DNA of 64,000 bases, from assembly GCA_951799445.1 (NCBI GenBank), contig OX637296.1, positions 15,872,001 to 15,936,000 of the forward strand, read 5' to 3'. The notes under the pieces were generated by a model that had not been told where the DNA came from, searched no databases, and saw only the letters and a list, made by a program, of their open reading frames with translations. The stretch's first letter is position 1, and each line of letters starts with the position of its first letter. The position numbers and the translations under genes are program-made. This stretch comes from Pseudisothecium myosuroides. Taxonomy: Eukaryota > Streptophyta > Bryopsida > Hypnales > Lembophyllaceae. Positions 12,900 to 24,760 of this stretch are shown here, one piece after another.

Positions 12900-15800
12900 C
12901 TAATTTCTACATTGAGTTTTTTCTTTGATCTTCTAATATAAATAAATTATGTTTTAATAATTAATGGCTCAATACATCTCTCTATTCTACACTTATTGAA
13001 ATCCAAATGAATCAATCATTCAATCAATTCAAACATCAATTAAAGGTACAAAATAAGTGGTAAAGAACTTTGAAGTCAATTGATCATGAGTTGAAACTTG
13101 AAAATCATCCAAGTTTGGAAGTTGCATAAGAAACAAAGTAAAATATATGAATCCCATTAATTAGATTTAGTTGCAAGTTTGGAATTTCAAATGAACATTC
13201 CATTCCAAAGTCCTCTTAACATTTAAGGAATAGAGACTATTCTAATTCATATTGTAATGGAAGTAGGAAACTTGAATCGTTGAACTTAATTTGAACATGA
13301 AACTCAAATCCTCTAGTTTTTTTATTCTTTAAAACTTCTTTTTTGTCACAAAATGAATGTATGACTTCAGACTCTACTATACTTTAGGAGGGCTTTATTG
13401 GAGTGGAATGCTCATTTGAACGTGCAAGTCCACTTGCAATTGATTAATCTACTTAAATATATTTCACTACGTTACTTGTACAGCATTCAAACTTAAATGA
13501 ACCCGCTCAAGAGAATCCGCTCAAGATCTTTAACTTCAAACCCCAATATCTCTTATTCCAAACCTCTAATGTTTGGATTGATTAAAGAGTTGAATCTGTA
13601 GGGTTCAATTGGTCTAGAATGGTGGGATGTGATCCTTTGATCATTATATTAATACAAATACTTATTGAAGGTCAAGAAAAAACAATAGCAACATAACTGG
13701 AACTTTGAATTAATAGATCTTTTTAATATACTTCGTATGAAATTTCACGGGCACTGGGACATACTGTAGTGGCTCAAATAGGCAACAATACTAGAAATTG
13801 TGGCAAATATAACTTAGCGAGACCTCAATAATCACCTCATGGCTTACTCAGTTAGTTCAAACTACATTGCAAGTGTTTTATTTGTGACTCACAATTTTCT
13901 TGCAACGTCTGGCAAATTTCAAAACTGATTCTCCTAAAGTATCTTGAACAGATGAAATCTCCAAGAACCACAACCAGGAAAATTTCAAAGTAAATATTTG
14001 ATATCACCACATTTGGATGAAGAAATGTTGTTTCATGCATAATCTCCCTGAAGAATATACGAATTGGAAATGAAATCCCCGTAGTGCATTGCTGTGAAGT
14101 GTGGACATCGCACCAGAATGTGGCATATGGCAAAAAGTCCGCAGCTAGCTACGGTGGTTTCAAATTGCAGAGAACAAGTGACTTGATATGGGTTCAGATG
14201 TCCTGTAAGTACGCCCGTAAAGACGTAAGTGGGAGAGCACTTGAATTGGCAGCCTCCTTTTACAGCATGGAAATTAAAGTAAAGGCCGCAGGAGTCTGCG
14301 CTTGCCAATTCGGGTGGCGGCACTCCATCTGAAAGGGAATTGATCGAAACAAGGCCAGATAATCTCTCTTCGATTTCACCTTTCTAGGATTCACCCAATT
14401 AAGTCAGACACCCCAAACCCGGGCCCGAGTCGTTCTCCTATCGATCTCGACACACACTATCTTGACGGTTCATGCTTTAGATCGGTGCTATTGCGACCGG
14501 AAGCTAGTCTGGAACTGGCAGTTAGGACGGTCACCACAATGAAAAGCTAGTTCTAATGTGTGCAGCCTTAGATTGCATTCACTCGTTCATCAGCAAACTT
14601 CGGCAGCGTCGTTGATTACAACTATATTTCGAGAAAAATGCCGAATTAATTATAAGAAGTAGATTGATGCAGATCAAGTTGTTCTGCGGCGGGGCCATGT
14701 CTAGACGATCCCAGTTTCTTTCTCGAGACAGGGCAATGCCAAAAAGTTCCACTGTGTCATATTGACACGTACTTCGCCAAGCACTTGCAAAATGCCTATT
14801 CTGTTTTTTATGACATCACTCCACACTAGTGGTTCGCGCTAGAGGCTAGTGGAAGCAATCCCTTGGTGGCCGGCGACACCAGATTCATTTGCATGCTACA
14901 GTTCTGCCCAAGCTCCGCACTTGCTGGCAGCAGTCGATGACCCCTCGATCATGCACTGAGATAGTACCAATATAAATACGTTCCGGGGCCAACCTTCACA
15001 ATCAGTCATCCATCAGGGCTTTCGATCCCAGCTGCAGGTCTCAGACCTCAGCTCACTGCTGGTACTAGCTTGCTTCCTTGCCTCTTGTCTTCCTTCAAGA
15101 GCATACTTAGTTCCATAGTGATCAAAAACCAGCTAGCTAGAGGCCCGAGGTGGCCTGGTGGTTCCATTTGTGATCGATCGTTCGAGCTCAAATTCGACGA
15201 TGGCGTACTTGAATGTGAAGCCGGCGATGGTGGTGCTCCTGGTGGCCGTCGCGGTCATGTTTGCCATCAGCGAAGTCGCAGCGACGTCGGGATACGGAGG
15301 ATCCACCAAGAGTCCACCGAGCACCAAGAGTCCTCCGACCAAGAGTCCACCCAGCAAGAGCCCTCCCAGCAAGAGTCCTCCGAGCAAGAGCCCTCCGAGC
15401 AAGAGCCCACCCAGCAAGAGCCCGCCAGCTTACAGCCCTCCGAGCAAAAGCCCACCAAGCAAGAGTCCTCCGACCGAGAGTCCACCGAGCAAGAGCCCGC
15501 CCGTTTACAGCCCTCCGGAACACCACAGCCCTCCTTCCAGCCCCGGTCCCGGTCCCGACAAACGTAAGTGACTACATTCCAAATCAAGTTCATGATGCTG
15601 AATCCATTGCTCACTGCGTTCATTCAGTTCGCCCTGGAAGCAATCGCACAGACTGGGCTGGCCAGCTTGGATTGATCAGCGCGAGGTTGATGCGAGTTAG
15701 GGCCTAGGGTAGAGGTGAATGATTATCATTCAAGGGCATGCGTCTCTTTGCATTCTTCATCGCCAGCCCTGTATCGCTCTCGAAGCGGACCTCAATGTGC

Positions 15801-16664
15801 TCTAATCTGAGTTGATTGTATAGTGGTATTAGGGCTTGAATACATGCATATTTCCAACTGTACACAACTAATCGAATATTGGCCTGCATGGCGTCTGCAG
15901 CGGACTGCAAGAAGAAGGGAGGCATGTGCGGCGACCCCAAGATCGTGGGCGGCGACGGCGTGGTCTTCTACTTCCACGGCCGCAAGGACCAGGACTTCTG
16001 CCTCGTCTCCGACAGCGACCTGCACATCAACGCGCACTTCATCGGCAAAAGACCCGACGGACGACAAAGAGACTTCACGTGGGTGCAGGCGCTGGGCTTC
16101 GTGTTCCGCGACCACGCGCTCACCATCGCCGCCAACAAGGTCGCCCACTGGGACGCCGCAGTCGACCAGCTGCAGCTCACGTACAACGGCGTCCCGTTCG
16201 CTCTGGGCGCGACGTCGTGGGCTTCGCCGGACGGCGCCTTGACGCTGACCCGCATTGGCGCCACCAACGCCGTGGACCTGGTGATCGAAGAGAAGATGGG
16301 CGTGGCACTGACGGTGGTGCCCATCGGCCAGGAGGAGAGCCGCGTGCACCGGTACGGCATCGGCGGCGACGACTGCTTCGCGCACTTCGACATGCAGTTC
16401 CGCTTCCACAACCTTTCTTCGTCCGTGAACGGCGTGCTGGGTCAGACGTACCAGCCGGGCTTCGTGAATCCCGTGCAGCGCGGCGTGGCCATGCCCATCA
16501 TGGGCGGCGCGGATCGGTTCTCGAGCTCTTCGCTTCTGTCGACGGATTGTCGAGTGTCGCAGTACACGGCGCAGGCCATCCCGCAGGGCTCCGCGATGCC
16601 GTCGTTCATCGCCATGTGCGGCAGCAGCGCTTTGCCCGCGGGCGTCCCCGGGGGACTCACCTGC
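12900..16664 (-). repeat. Arm B of the 11-kb inverted repeat
   Basis: Reverse complement of 5517-9281. The outer end falls in the last codons of the root-cap gene (CACCTGC at 16658-16664). The inner end abuts a truncated foldback arm. The gene in this arm continues into its own 3' flank and ends with TAG at 16671-16673, so I take B as the likely source arm. Confidence 0.93.
14971..14977 (+). promoter_or_regulatory. TATA box of root-cap gene copy B
   Basis: TATAAAT lies about 229 bp upstream of the start codon at 15200, in a region whose composition rises toward the gene. A start site about 30 bp downstream would leave a leader of roughly 200 bases. There is a short upstream frame at 15158 in the same frame as the gene, but the ATG at 15200 gives a proper signal peptide. 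Confidence 0.55.
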
Positions 16665-16673
16665 AGGTGCTAG
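15200..16673 (+). CDS. Secreted SPP-repeat root-cap-domain protein, copy B (two exons)
   Basis: Exon 1 is 15200-15563, intron 15564-15900, exon 2 is 15901-16673. The donor GTAAGT and the acceptor TCTGCAG join a split Pro codon in frame, giving about 378 residues. Residues 1-29 form a signal peptide (MAYLNVKPAMVVLLVAVAV then ISEVAATS). Residues 35-118 are about 15 SPP(S/T)K-type motifs with two Tyr-Ser-Pro-Pro variants, an extensin-like wall-protein repeat. From residue 123 comes a root-cap domain (Pfam Root_cap, related to late-embryogenesis proteins), with CGDPKIVGGDGV, FYFHGRKDQDFCLVSD, LHINAHFIGKR, RDFTWVQALG, GVLGQTYQPG and MPIMGGADRF. Conserved Cys residues are kept. The family is secreted and linked to wall or mucilage; the reaction, if any, is unknown. 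Coding GC is much higher than in the surroundings. Confidence 0.87.
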
Positions 16674-18229
16674 CTGAGTGATGCTGTGCACTTTCGTAGT
16701 TCAAGCAACTAACTAGCATCATCCTTGTTGATGATAGTACTGAAATTCTGTCTTTTTTTGGTTTGACCATTGAATTCGATCGAGTACAATCGTTGCCGTA
16801 TATAATTCTTCATCCCCATAGAGTTTGTGGCGGACTTTTGTACCAGGTTAAGATTGATGTGGATGTCTCACTAGGTGAGATCCTCATTAAATTCATTTAG
16901 TCATCATATACTCCATATATTCTTGCTCCCTCAGTTTTTATGTCAACTGGCAGTGTTCAATATGATCGATGACTTTATGGAAGTTGAGGTCTTGCTACAT
17001 ATTGAGTGTGGTTTACTTTGTGTTTGTCACTGGCTTTGAACAGCCTGAAATGATGTCAGTGATGGATGAATACTGACTTGGGAGATGTCGCGAATTTCCT
17101 TTCGTTTGCAGAATTAGGAGTGGAATTACTCTGGTTAATCCTACTGCTTCCGGCGCCTTGAATTCGGTTCAGTGCTAGCTAGTTTTGGTGGTCCGATGAT
17201 GTCTGTGGATTGATATAGAATTTGAATTTCGTCTCGAGCAGATCAATTCTGGATGATTTTGTGCGGTTATAAAGTTGGCGTTTTGCATTCCAATGGTGAA
17301 ATTTGCTTTTGTGACAAAATTTGCAAATTAAGGTTGGTACTCTTCCAGATGCCCTTTTCAAATCTCAGATCTCCGCCTGTTCTAGTTTCTAGACTCTGAT
17401 TGTGCCCTTGAATGTCACAATTGTGGCAAATTAAAACTCGAATATTGACATGTCTAAGGAAGATGACAATATGTTCTCCAGCACATTGCAACTCAAGGTG
17501 AAGTCGTGCTGCACCATGATCTCGTGGATTTGAACCTAGCTATTCTTGTCGACCCATGTCCTAAACTTCGTCCCAACGGTAACTTAGGATTTTCACCCGC
17601 ATTCATTCCCCTCTTGCTCCCGCCTAAATCATATTATTTCCCTCCCTGCTTGGGGTCCACACAGTACGAGTAAGCCACCGCACGATATTCTTGGATTTGC
17701 AAGCGCCAGTTAAACAAAATTGACGTTCAAACGTGGTCACTAATCGAAGAATGTGTAATCTGCTGCTCGGAGTTTGTGGATATATTTTGAATGGAGCAGT
17801 TCAAATTGCCCCTCAGTCTTTAATTAAATCTATATCCTTCTTAGATTTATAGGCACTATGGACTCAGGTATCAGGGAAGGTGAGCCGACAAGAAACTCAT
17901 CCGAGCACTTGAAAGACCTAACTTTCAACTCTTGAACGTCACATTCTGGCATAATGAAATTCGCCAAAATGATGAATATGCTCAGTTACTCCGTTTATTT
18001 TCAGATGATGAATAGGTAGAAGGTCTGTATTCGCACTTAATACCTGTTTCATTTGAAATATTCAATGTATTTGGAACCAGTACCTGGGAGGTTCGCCCGG
18101 ATATTTGATCGCCATATGATGGTCTGTATGAACACTACGACGTTTCAGGGGCTTAGCCACTGCCGGCACGTTGCATTTTGCACTAAGGAAGTGTCTGGAC
18201 TAAGTTGAAGAAATGTTGTTTAAAACATT
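16674..18229. other. Downstream region of copy B, no gene recognised
   Basis: It contains the native 3' flank of the root-cap gene followed by mixed, moderately AT-rich DNA. The short minus-strand frames at 17179-17491 show no domain. No element termini were found. Confidence 0.4.
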
Positions 18230-18423
18230 ATGGGCAATTTCATTAAAATGGCGGTATTCCGTGTGCCACTTTGATAGTGTGTCATTTTCACCATCTAGGA
18301 CTGGTATAGATTTCATAACTATCATTCTTAACCATCTAGAATAGGTATAGATTTCAAACGGCCGTTTTGAATTGTAAACTGGCCATTTTGAAGGAATATT
18401 GCCATTTTAATGAAATTGCCCAT
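18230..18423. mobile_element. MITE, family M copy 2
   Basis: The TIRs are ATGGGCAATTTCATTAAAAT at the left and its inverse at the right (29 bp with few mismatches). CATT flanks both sides (18226-18229 and 18424-18427), a possible 4-bp target duplication. The interior holds repeated CATCTAGGA and GGTATAGATTTC words. It is non-coding, 194 bp. Confidence 0.8.
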
Positions 18424-18563
18424 CATTGCTTCCATGTTGCTATCAATTTAATCAAGTTTGGGGCCTTGCTTTTGAAATGTTTGCATCCTGCATTAGGAAC
18501 GTTTGTTTCCATATTATACGGAATGTTCTCAATGTACATCAAGCTTGATAATTGGAGTATCGT

Positions 18564-18697
18564 TTAATATTTCGTTAAAATGACAATATTCCACAAACTT
18601 GACACATTCACCTTTAGACCATGTAGTCTGAAATCTATACTTGTCCTAGAAATGAATGGACAAATGGCTTATGGAATACCACCATTTTAACAAAATT
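18564..18697. mobile_element. MITE, family M copy 3
   Basis: The left end TTTCGTTAAAATGACAATAT and the inverted right end around CCACCATTTTAACAAAATTT match the family M terminal pattern. It is about 134 bp and more diverged than the neighbouring copy. Confidence 0.65.
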
Positions 18698-19355
18698 TGT
18701 TATAACAATAGTACATAATTAGCTATAATAAAAATAATATATTATTTCACAAATTATTCTATTTTATAATATTTTGTAAAAAACATTATATTTTATACAG
18801 TACCGTACTATATTTGACATACAATATGCTAAACAATATTTTATGCATCAATGTGATATATAAAACTATTCAATGTATAGTGGAATATTATAGTTATTGA
18901 ATTCTAGACTAAAACTCTTTATAATCTATATTATACCTTCTTTCCTCCTCTAACTTGACTAAGATTATGGGACAATGTGTTCACTTTGGAACAAATGTAA
19001 GAACAACATTGAGAGCCTTAAAGCAACATTTGATCCTTGAACGTTCTTGTTTGTGAGACATTGCTTACATGAATAGTATGTTTTACTGAAAAAGTGTTAT
19101 AGGAGAAAAACGTGGTCTCACAAACGTTGTTTTGCATTCCAAGTTCAAGTAATATAACTGGATGTTAAACTGACAATGAATTTGTAGAAACAAGGTGAGG
19201 AAGATAATAATTATTATTGACTATTAATTGGATTTCTAAAGCCCATAATTTTGAAAGAATGCTTTTTGCAAAGTAATTAAGTGTAAGGTAACTACACCCA
19301 ATTTCAACACCTTTTTAAAACCGACCCAGGCTACAAATTCTTGGCTAAAATGTAC
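18698..19355. other. AT-rich intergenic stretch
   Basis: No gene or element termini recognised. Confidence 0.35.
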
Positions 19356-20086
19356 GGGTGAATACAAGAAACACCTGTACTATTTTGCGTCACACCTTGC
19401 GTTCTAATTTGTTTTTTGGTTATAACTTTTGCGTTCTAGCTCCACATGACTTAAGATTTATATGCAAGGTATTCATGACTATTATATACCTTACCTAATT
19501 TTTTGTAATTTTCAAAAATAGTTTACTATTCAAAAATAACCCCCAATTTTATGTCACACTTGCCAATTTGGAGGTTTTTAGTACTACTTAGTACCCAAAA
19601 AAACAAATTTTGAGCTAAAATTTGGAAGGCATGATCTTCTAGTAGACTTGTAGCTACAGTCCAAAGGAATTCTAAGAATAATTAATTGTATATGGTGTGG
19701 AAGTTCACAAAGTGCGCTTCTTTCTGCTTGCAATTTGAAACATATAAAATATTATTTTGGAGTTTTTTGGGGTAAATGACCATCTCCATAGAGTTTTTAC
19801 AAATGGCCAATTTTCATTTATGTATTTACTTTTTTTTCCTATTTTTAAATAATTAGAACATCAAAGTATCCATTTTCTTGAGATTTGGCACTTTTCTAGT
19901 TCTCTAGCTTAAAGAATTTTTCTATGCATTTCCTTTGGTGGTTACCTTCATCTTAAAGGTGTATACGTTAGCCATATTTTGTTTTATTTCTTAAAATTAT
20001 TTTTCTAATTTTCTAATACTCTAGAAGAAAAATCATGAATACTGTAAAAAAGCAACAAAATTTGCAAGTGTTTCTCGCATTCACCC
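19356..20086. mobile_element. Non-autonomous TIR element, family B copy 2
   Basis: The left terminus GGGTGAATACAAGAAACACC pairs with the right terminus GTGTTTCTCGCATTCACCC. It aligns along most of its 731 bp with the copy at 3567-4282, including TTGCGTTC, TTTGGAGG and TGGTGTGGAAGT blocks. Flanks GTAC and GCAC agree at three of four bases. Non-coding. Confidence 0.8.
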
Positions 20087-20449
20087 GCACTTCCACTTTC
20101 AGAAGAGTCTAGGGTGGATTTTAAAAACATCTATTTTTAGCACTTTAAATATTTATAGTTTATTCATATGGTGTCCAAAAAATGCACTCTTAGAGAATCT
20201 AGAATCATGTTTGGACTACCAGTAAGACCCCACAAAATGTTTTCCAATATAACAATGAGAACCATGTTGAAAGTACTTGAATTGCTTAAACGGTCAATTC
20301 TAGGTGTAGTTACCTTAATTGATGCACTTCACAGTCCCAAGGGGTGTCAAGACTTGTGCTCTGAGAACATAGACGAGGGTTGTTCTACTTGTCCCCCACG
20401 AGGCAACTTGTGGCTGGCAAGCTTGTAATTTAATACCTTTGTATTGAAA

Positions 20450-21688
20450 TTGTACAATGGGGTCCCAATCAAAATGGCATTTTTGAAATCGCAGGGAAGG
20501 GAATTTCAAATCTGCCAACTTTGATAGCCTCCCAAGGGCTCAAAAAATTGATATTTGACTATGAAATTTTTACCAAGGAATGATCTTTAAGTTAATTATA
20601 TGTGTACCAAATTTCAAGGCCAAATGACGTACAAAAAAAAATATATTTGAAATCTCCCAACATGTGTAGCCATGAAAAAAATTTCACTACTGCCAACTTT
20701 GATACCCTCCCAAGGACTGAAAATTCTTTTTTTTTCTATGAAAGTTTTGGCGTAGGACTACATATATGTTGATTACATGTGTGAAAATTTTCAAGTCCAA
20801 AATACCCCTACGAAAATAGATATTCAAAATCTCCCAACATGTGTAGTTGTGAGAAACAATTTCACTACTACCAACTTTGACACTATCCCAAGGGCTGAAG
20901 AATTGTTTATTTACCATGAAATTTTTATGATGTAATCATCTCTATGTGAATAACATGTGTGCCAAATTTCAAGTTCAAAAGATTTACACCAAAAAAAATA
21001 TGCTAGTTCTTCCAACATGTGTAGTTGTAAGAACGATTTTTTCAGCCCTTGGGATAGTGTCATTTTTGGGGTAAAATTTCACACGGATGTAGAAAGTCAT
21101 TCTCACAACTACACATGTTGGTAGAATTAGAATATCTTTTTTTGGTAAATCTTTTGACCTTGAAATTTGGCAAACATTTTATCAATATAGAGATGATCTC
21201 ATGCCAAAAATTTCATGGTAAAATGTTTTTTTTTCAGCCCTTGGGATAGTGTCAAAGTTTGTAGTAGTGAAATTGTTTCTCACAACTACATTTGTTGGGA
21301 GATTTTGAACATCTATTTTTGTGGGGGTATTTTGGACTTGAAATTTTTCAAACATGTAATCAACATATAGATGGTCCTATGCCAAAAATTTCATAGGAAA
21401 AAAAAAACAATTTCAGTCCTTGGAAGGGTGTCAAAGTTGGCAGTAGTGAAACAAAAATTCACAGCTACACATGTTGGGAGATTTCAAATATCTTTTTTTT
21501 TGTAAGTCACCTGGCCTTGAAATTTATTACACATATAATTAACTTAAAGATGATGCTATGATAAAAATTTCATAGTCAAAGATCAATTTTTGAGCCCTTA
21601 GGAGGCTGTCAAAGTTGGTAGCACTGAAATTTCCTTCACTGCAATTTCAAAAATGCCATTTCGATTGGGACCCCACTGAACTGTACAA
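20450..21688. mobile_element. Foldback element, family F, arms of about 600 bp
   Basis: The two halves are inverted copies (paired coordinates sum to about 42134, centre near 21067). Each half has about three diverged units of roughly 190 bp with the words CCCAAGGGCTGAA, AAATTTCAAG and CCAACATGTGTAGTTGTGAG. Termini are TTGTACAATGGGGTCCC at the left and, inverted, TTGTACAG plus GTGGGGTCCC at the right. No coding capacity. A transcript across it would fold into a long hairpin. Confidence 0.8.
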
Positions 21689-22978
21689 TGAATCGTAAAG
21701 AGGGATCACCTACATGTCCAAAGTCATACATGATCTAATTATTGCCCACTTTTTTTTTCTTTTTCTTTTTATTGCCTACTTTGAAATAGTCAAGTGCAAG
21801 TCCCAACCTCAAGTTTGTTGCATTATTTTAATTTGTTTTGGTAATGTGATGTGTGCTAATTAGGGAGATGGAAATTGTGATTATAAGTTGGTGATGATGC
21901 AAGGCTTATATTAGTTAATTGGATATGATGAAAACTATAAACATATAATTGGTGATTTGATCTCCATTTGATCTCCCCCCCCCCGGGTCAGAACCACACG
22001 TGGTTTAATACAAAAATCTTCTCAACCCAATTGGTGTCTTTGTCATGTGTATAAATGTATGTGATTATGAAATGGACTTGATTTTTGAGTTATGAATTGT
22101 GAACCTAAATTGAAAATTTGGGGGCGTGCATGAGTGTGTATGTAATCTACGTTGGAAGGAAAAGATTATTAAGATAATATCTTGTGTGAATTGGTTGAAA
22201 TATTTGATGCAAGTTGATTGTATAAGGATTAATGTGATGAATGATTGCAAGTTGCAATTCCAGTGGATGGGAGCAGTGCTATTGTAGTAATGTTTTTGGC
22301 TATAGAGTTCCAAATTAGATTATTGAATTTATGTTGAAATATTTAGATTTTAGATTTTGAGCCTATTATCATAGATTCCCTACTTGGCCGTCTCCCTTGG
22401 AATGAACTTATTATACTAATAATACTATTATACTATTATTTTCCTTCAACATTTGACGCTGATGCTAAGGAGGCAACTAAGTAGGTTTATTGATCTTGAA
22501 AAAATCAATTGCTAGTAGGATGATGGATCCAAATTTTGGAAATTTTTGGCTGAGAACATCAAGAGAGAATTATTTGCATCAAAATTGTTCGCAATTACTG
22601 GATTGTATTGAAGATTTGGAAGAAGAAAGAGATATTTTGTTAAGTGTAAGTCAGAGATGGTTTTTGATAAAATTATTAATGAATTGAAGATACAATTGCA
22701 AGAAAAAAATGAGAATTCTCATAATTAGAAGAACAAAATGTTGGAAGAACAAAAATGAAAAATTTTAGGCAAGAGAAAATGAAGATTTTACAAGAAGAAA
22801 AAATATCAAGTTAATTCATGCAAGTTTTGGTTACAAAGGAAATTGTAAAAACCAACCATGATGATGAATATAAGAAAAAAATTTATCAACATGATATTGA
22901 AGTTTTCAAAAAGGAGTTCTCAAAAGAATTGACTATGCATTAAAATGTAATAAAAAACTTCAACCAAACAACAAGAAT

Positions 22979-23422
22979 TTGAAGAAAAAATTGGATAACT
23001 TAAAAATAAATTATTGTAAAGAGAAGAAAAATTTAGAATATCTTTTAGCATCAATAAGATCAATGTTTTTTTATACTTGTAAGAAAAATAAAGCTTTATT
23101 TGATAATGAAAGTGTTATGCAAAAACATTTTGATGCATTATCTTTGGAAGTAGAAGATGTGAATAATAAGCTCACAATTGTTACAAGCAAAAGAAATAAT
23201 CTCATCTTAAAAAACGAGGCTCTTAAAAATGTTAATATTGTATTGGAAAAAGACAATTTGAAAGAATTTGAAAAATTAGAAGAAGACAAGATGAATGATA
23301 TCAAGAAAATGACTATTTGCATTTGTAATGAAATGCAATATTTAAAAGAAGAAATGATCAATTTAGACACCGCATTAAGAGATACACAAGTCAATGTTGA
23401 AGCAATGAAGCTTTTAATATGA
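22979..23422 (+). pseudogene. Coiled-coil open frame inside LTR element copy 1
   Basis: This is the longest surviving part of the internal frame of the LTR element: 147 residues, Lys/Glu/Asn/Leu-rich with heptad-like spacing (SLEVEDVNNKLTIVTSKRN, EKDNLKEFEKLEEDKMND). It is predicted to form coiled coil. The original start is probably the MMDPN motif after the primer site (near 22522), but the frame between has stops and shifts. Homologous stretches in copies 2 and 3 are more broken. It could be a gag-like or element-specific structural protein. No zinc knuckle or capsid motif is recognised, so the function is unknown. Confidence 0.5.
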
Positions 23423-24063
23423 AATTTAAAATCCATAATGAATTTACAACAACATGAGCTTACAAATTTTCTTTTGCTAAAGATCCTTGCAATTCTTTAC
23501 AATACACATACATACATAAATAAAAAAGCCCAATATTAAACATGAATTTGATTCAAGAAAACCAATGTTGTATGCAAATAAAACTAATGAAAAAAATTTT
23601 GGAATATGCATTATGTATTGACATATTAACAAAGGTTAATATTTATGAGGTAAATAAAAAAATAATGAATTCCAAATTGGTAATTTTGGATGTTATTTGA
23701 TCCACGTTGGAGGTAGTTTTTGCCATGAGTTTCAAGTTGGGAGTATGTACACGTGGCGGGGATGCCAATTAGGAGTCTATTTGTTTAGTGAAGCCTTGGT
23801 GGCATGATGTCAAGTTACTCCAAATCGGTACTTAGCTCGGTAGTTAGGTCGTCTTCTAAATTTCTAGCAACCGCATATTTAAGGATCCCAATTAGGCTAT
23901 TGTTTTTCAATTTGTCTTCACTGACTTTGAGAAAGTCAAGTGCGAGTCCTAGCCTCAAGTCGGTTGCGTAATTTTCTTTGTTTTGGTCATGTGATGTGTG
24001 CTAGTTAGAGAGATGAAAATTGTGATTATAAGTTGGTGATGATGCAGTGCTTGTATTAGTTAA

Positions 24064-24373
24064 ATGGCGAATTTCATTAAAATGGCGGTATTCCATGTGC
24101 CATTTTCACAATGTGACATCTAGGACAAGTTTACATTGCTAACATCTAGGTCATTTTTAGATTTCAAAAATCTAGGATTGACATAGATATCAGACCGCAC
24201 AGTCTGAAAAATCTAGGATTGATATAGATTTTAAATATCTAGGACAAATGTAGATTTCAAAAATCTAACACAGGTATAGATTTTGATGCAAAAAAAACAG
24301 TTCAGACTGGGCGGTCTGAATTGCTAAAAGTGCCAATTTAACAGAATACGGCCATTTTAATGAAATTGGCCAT
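24064..24373. mobile_element. MITE, family M copy 4, inside an LTR
   Basis: The TIRs are ATGGCGAATTTCATTAAAAT and its inverse ending GGCCAT, 310 bp in all. TTAA stands on both sides. Paralogous LTRs at 21914, 31381 and 50378 read AGTTAATTGG uninterrupted, so the insertion duplicated TTAA (or TAA). Internal words TCTAGGA and AGATTT are repeated. Confidence 0.85.
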
Positions 24374-24760
24374 TTAATTGGATATGATGAAAACTATAAA
24401 CATGTAAGTGGTGATTTGATCACGTTATGGTTTAGTACAAAAATCTTTTCACCCAAATTGGTGTCTTTGTTATGTATATGGATTTAAATGTGATTATGAA
24501 ATTGACTTGATTTCAGAATTATGAATTGTGAATCTAAATTAGAAATTTGGCAGCGTACGTGTATGAGTGTGTATGTGTCCTACATTGGAAGGAAAAGATT
24601 ATTAAGATAATATCTTGTGTGAATTGGTTGAAATATTTTATGCAAGTTGATTGTGTAAGGATTAATATGATGAGTGATTGCAATTTGCAATTCCAGTGGA
24701 TGGGTGCAGTGCTGTTGTAGTAACAATTTTGGCTATGGAATTCCAAATTAGATTATTGAA

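Noticed and set aside
5517..16664. Palindrome as assembly error
   Set aside because: Not excluded, but different outer flanks, two differing bases near the inner edge and different final codons argue for two real copies.
22979..23436. Overlapping minus-strand Ser/Phe-rich frame of 121 residues at 23071-23436
   Set aside because: Antisense of the A-rich coiled-coil frame; hydrophobic content follows from the codon bias.
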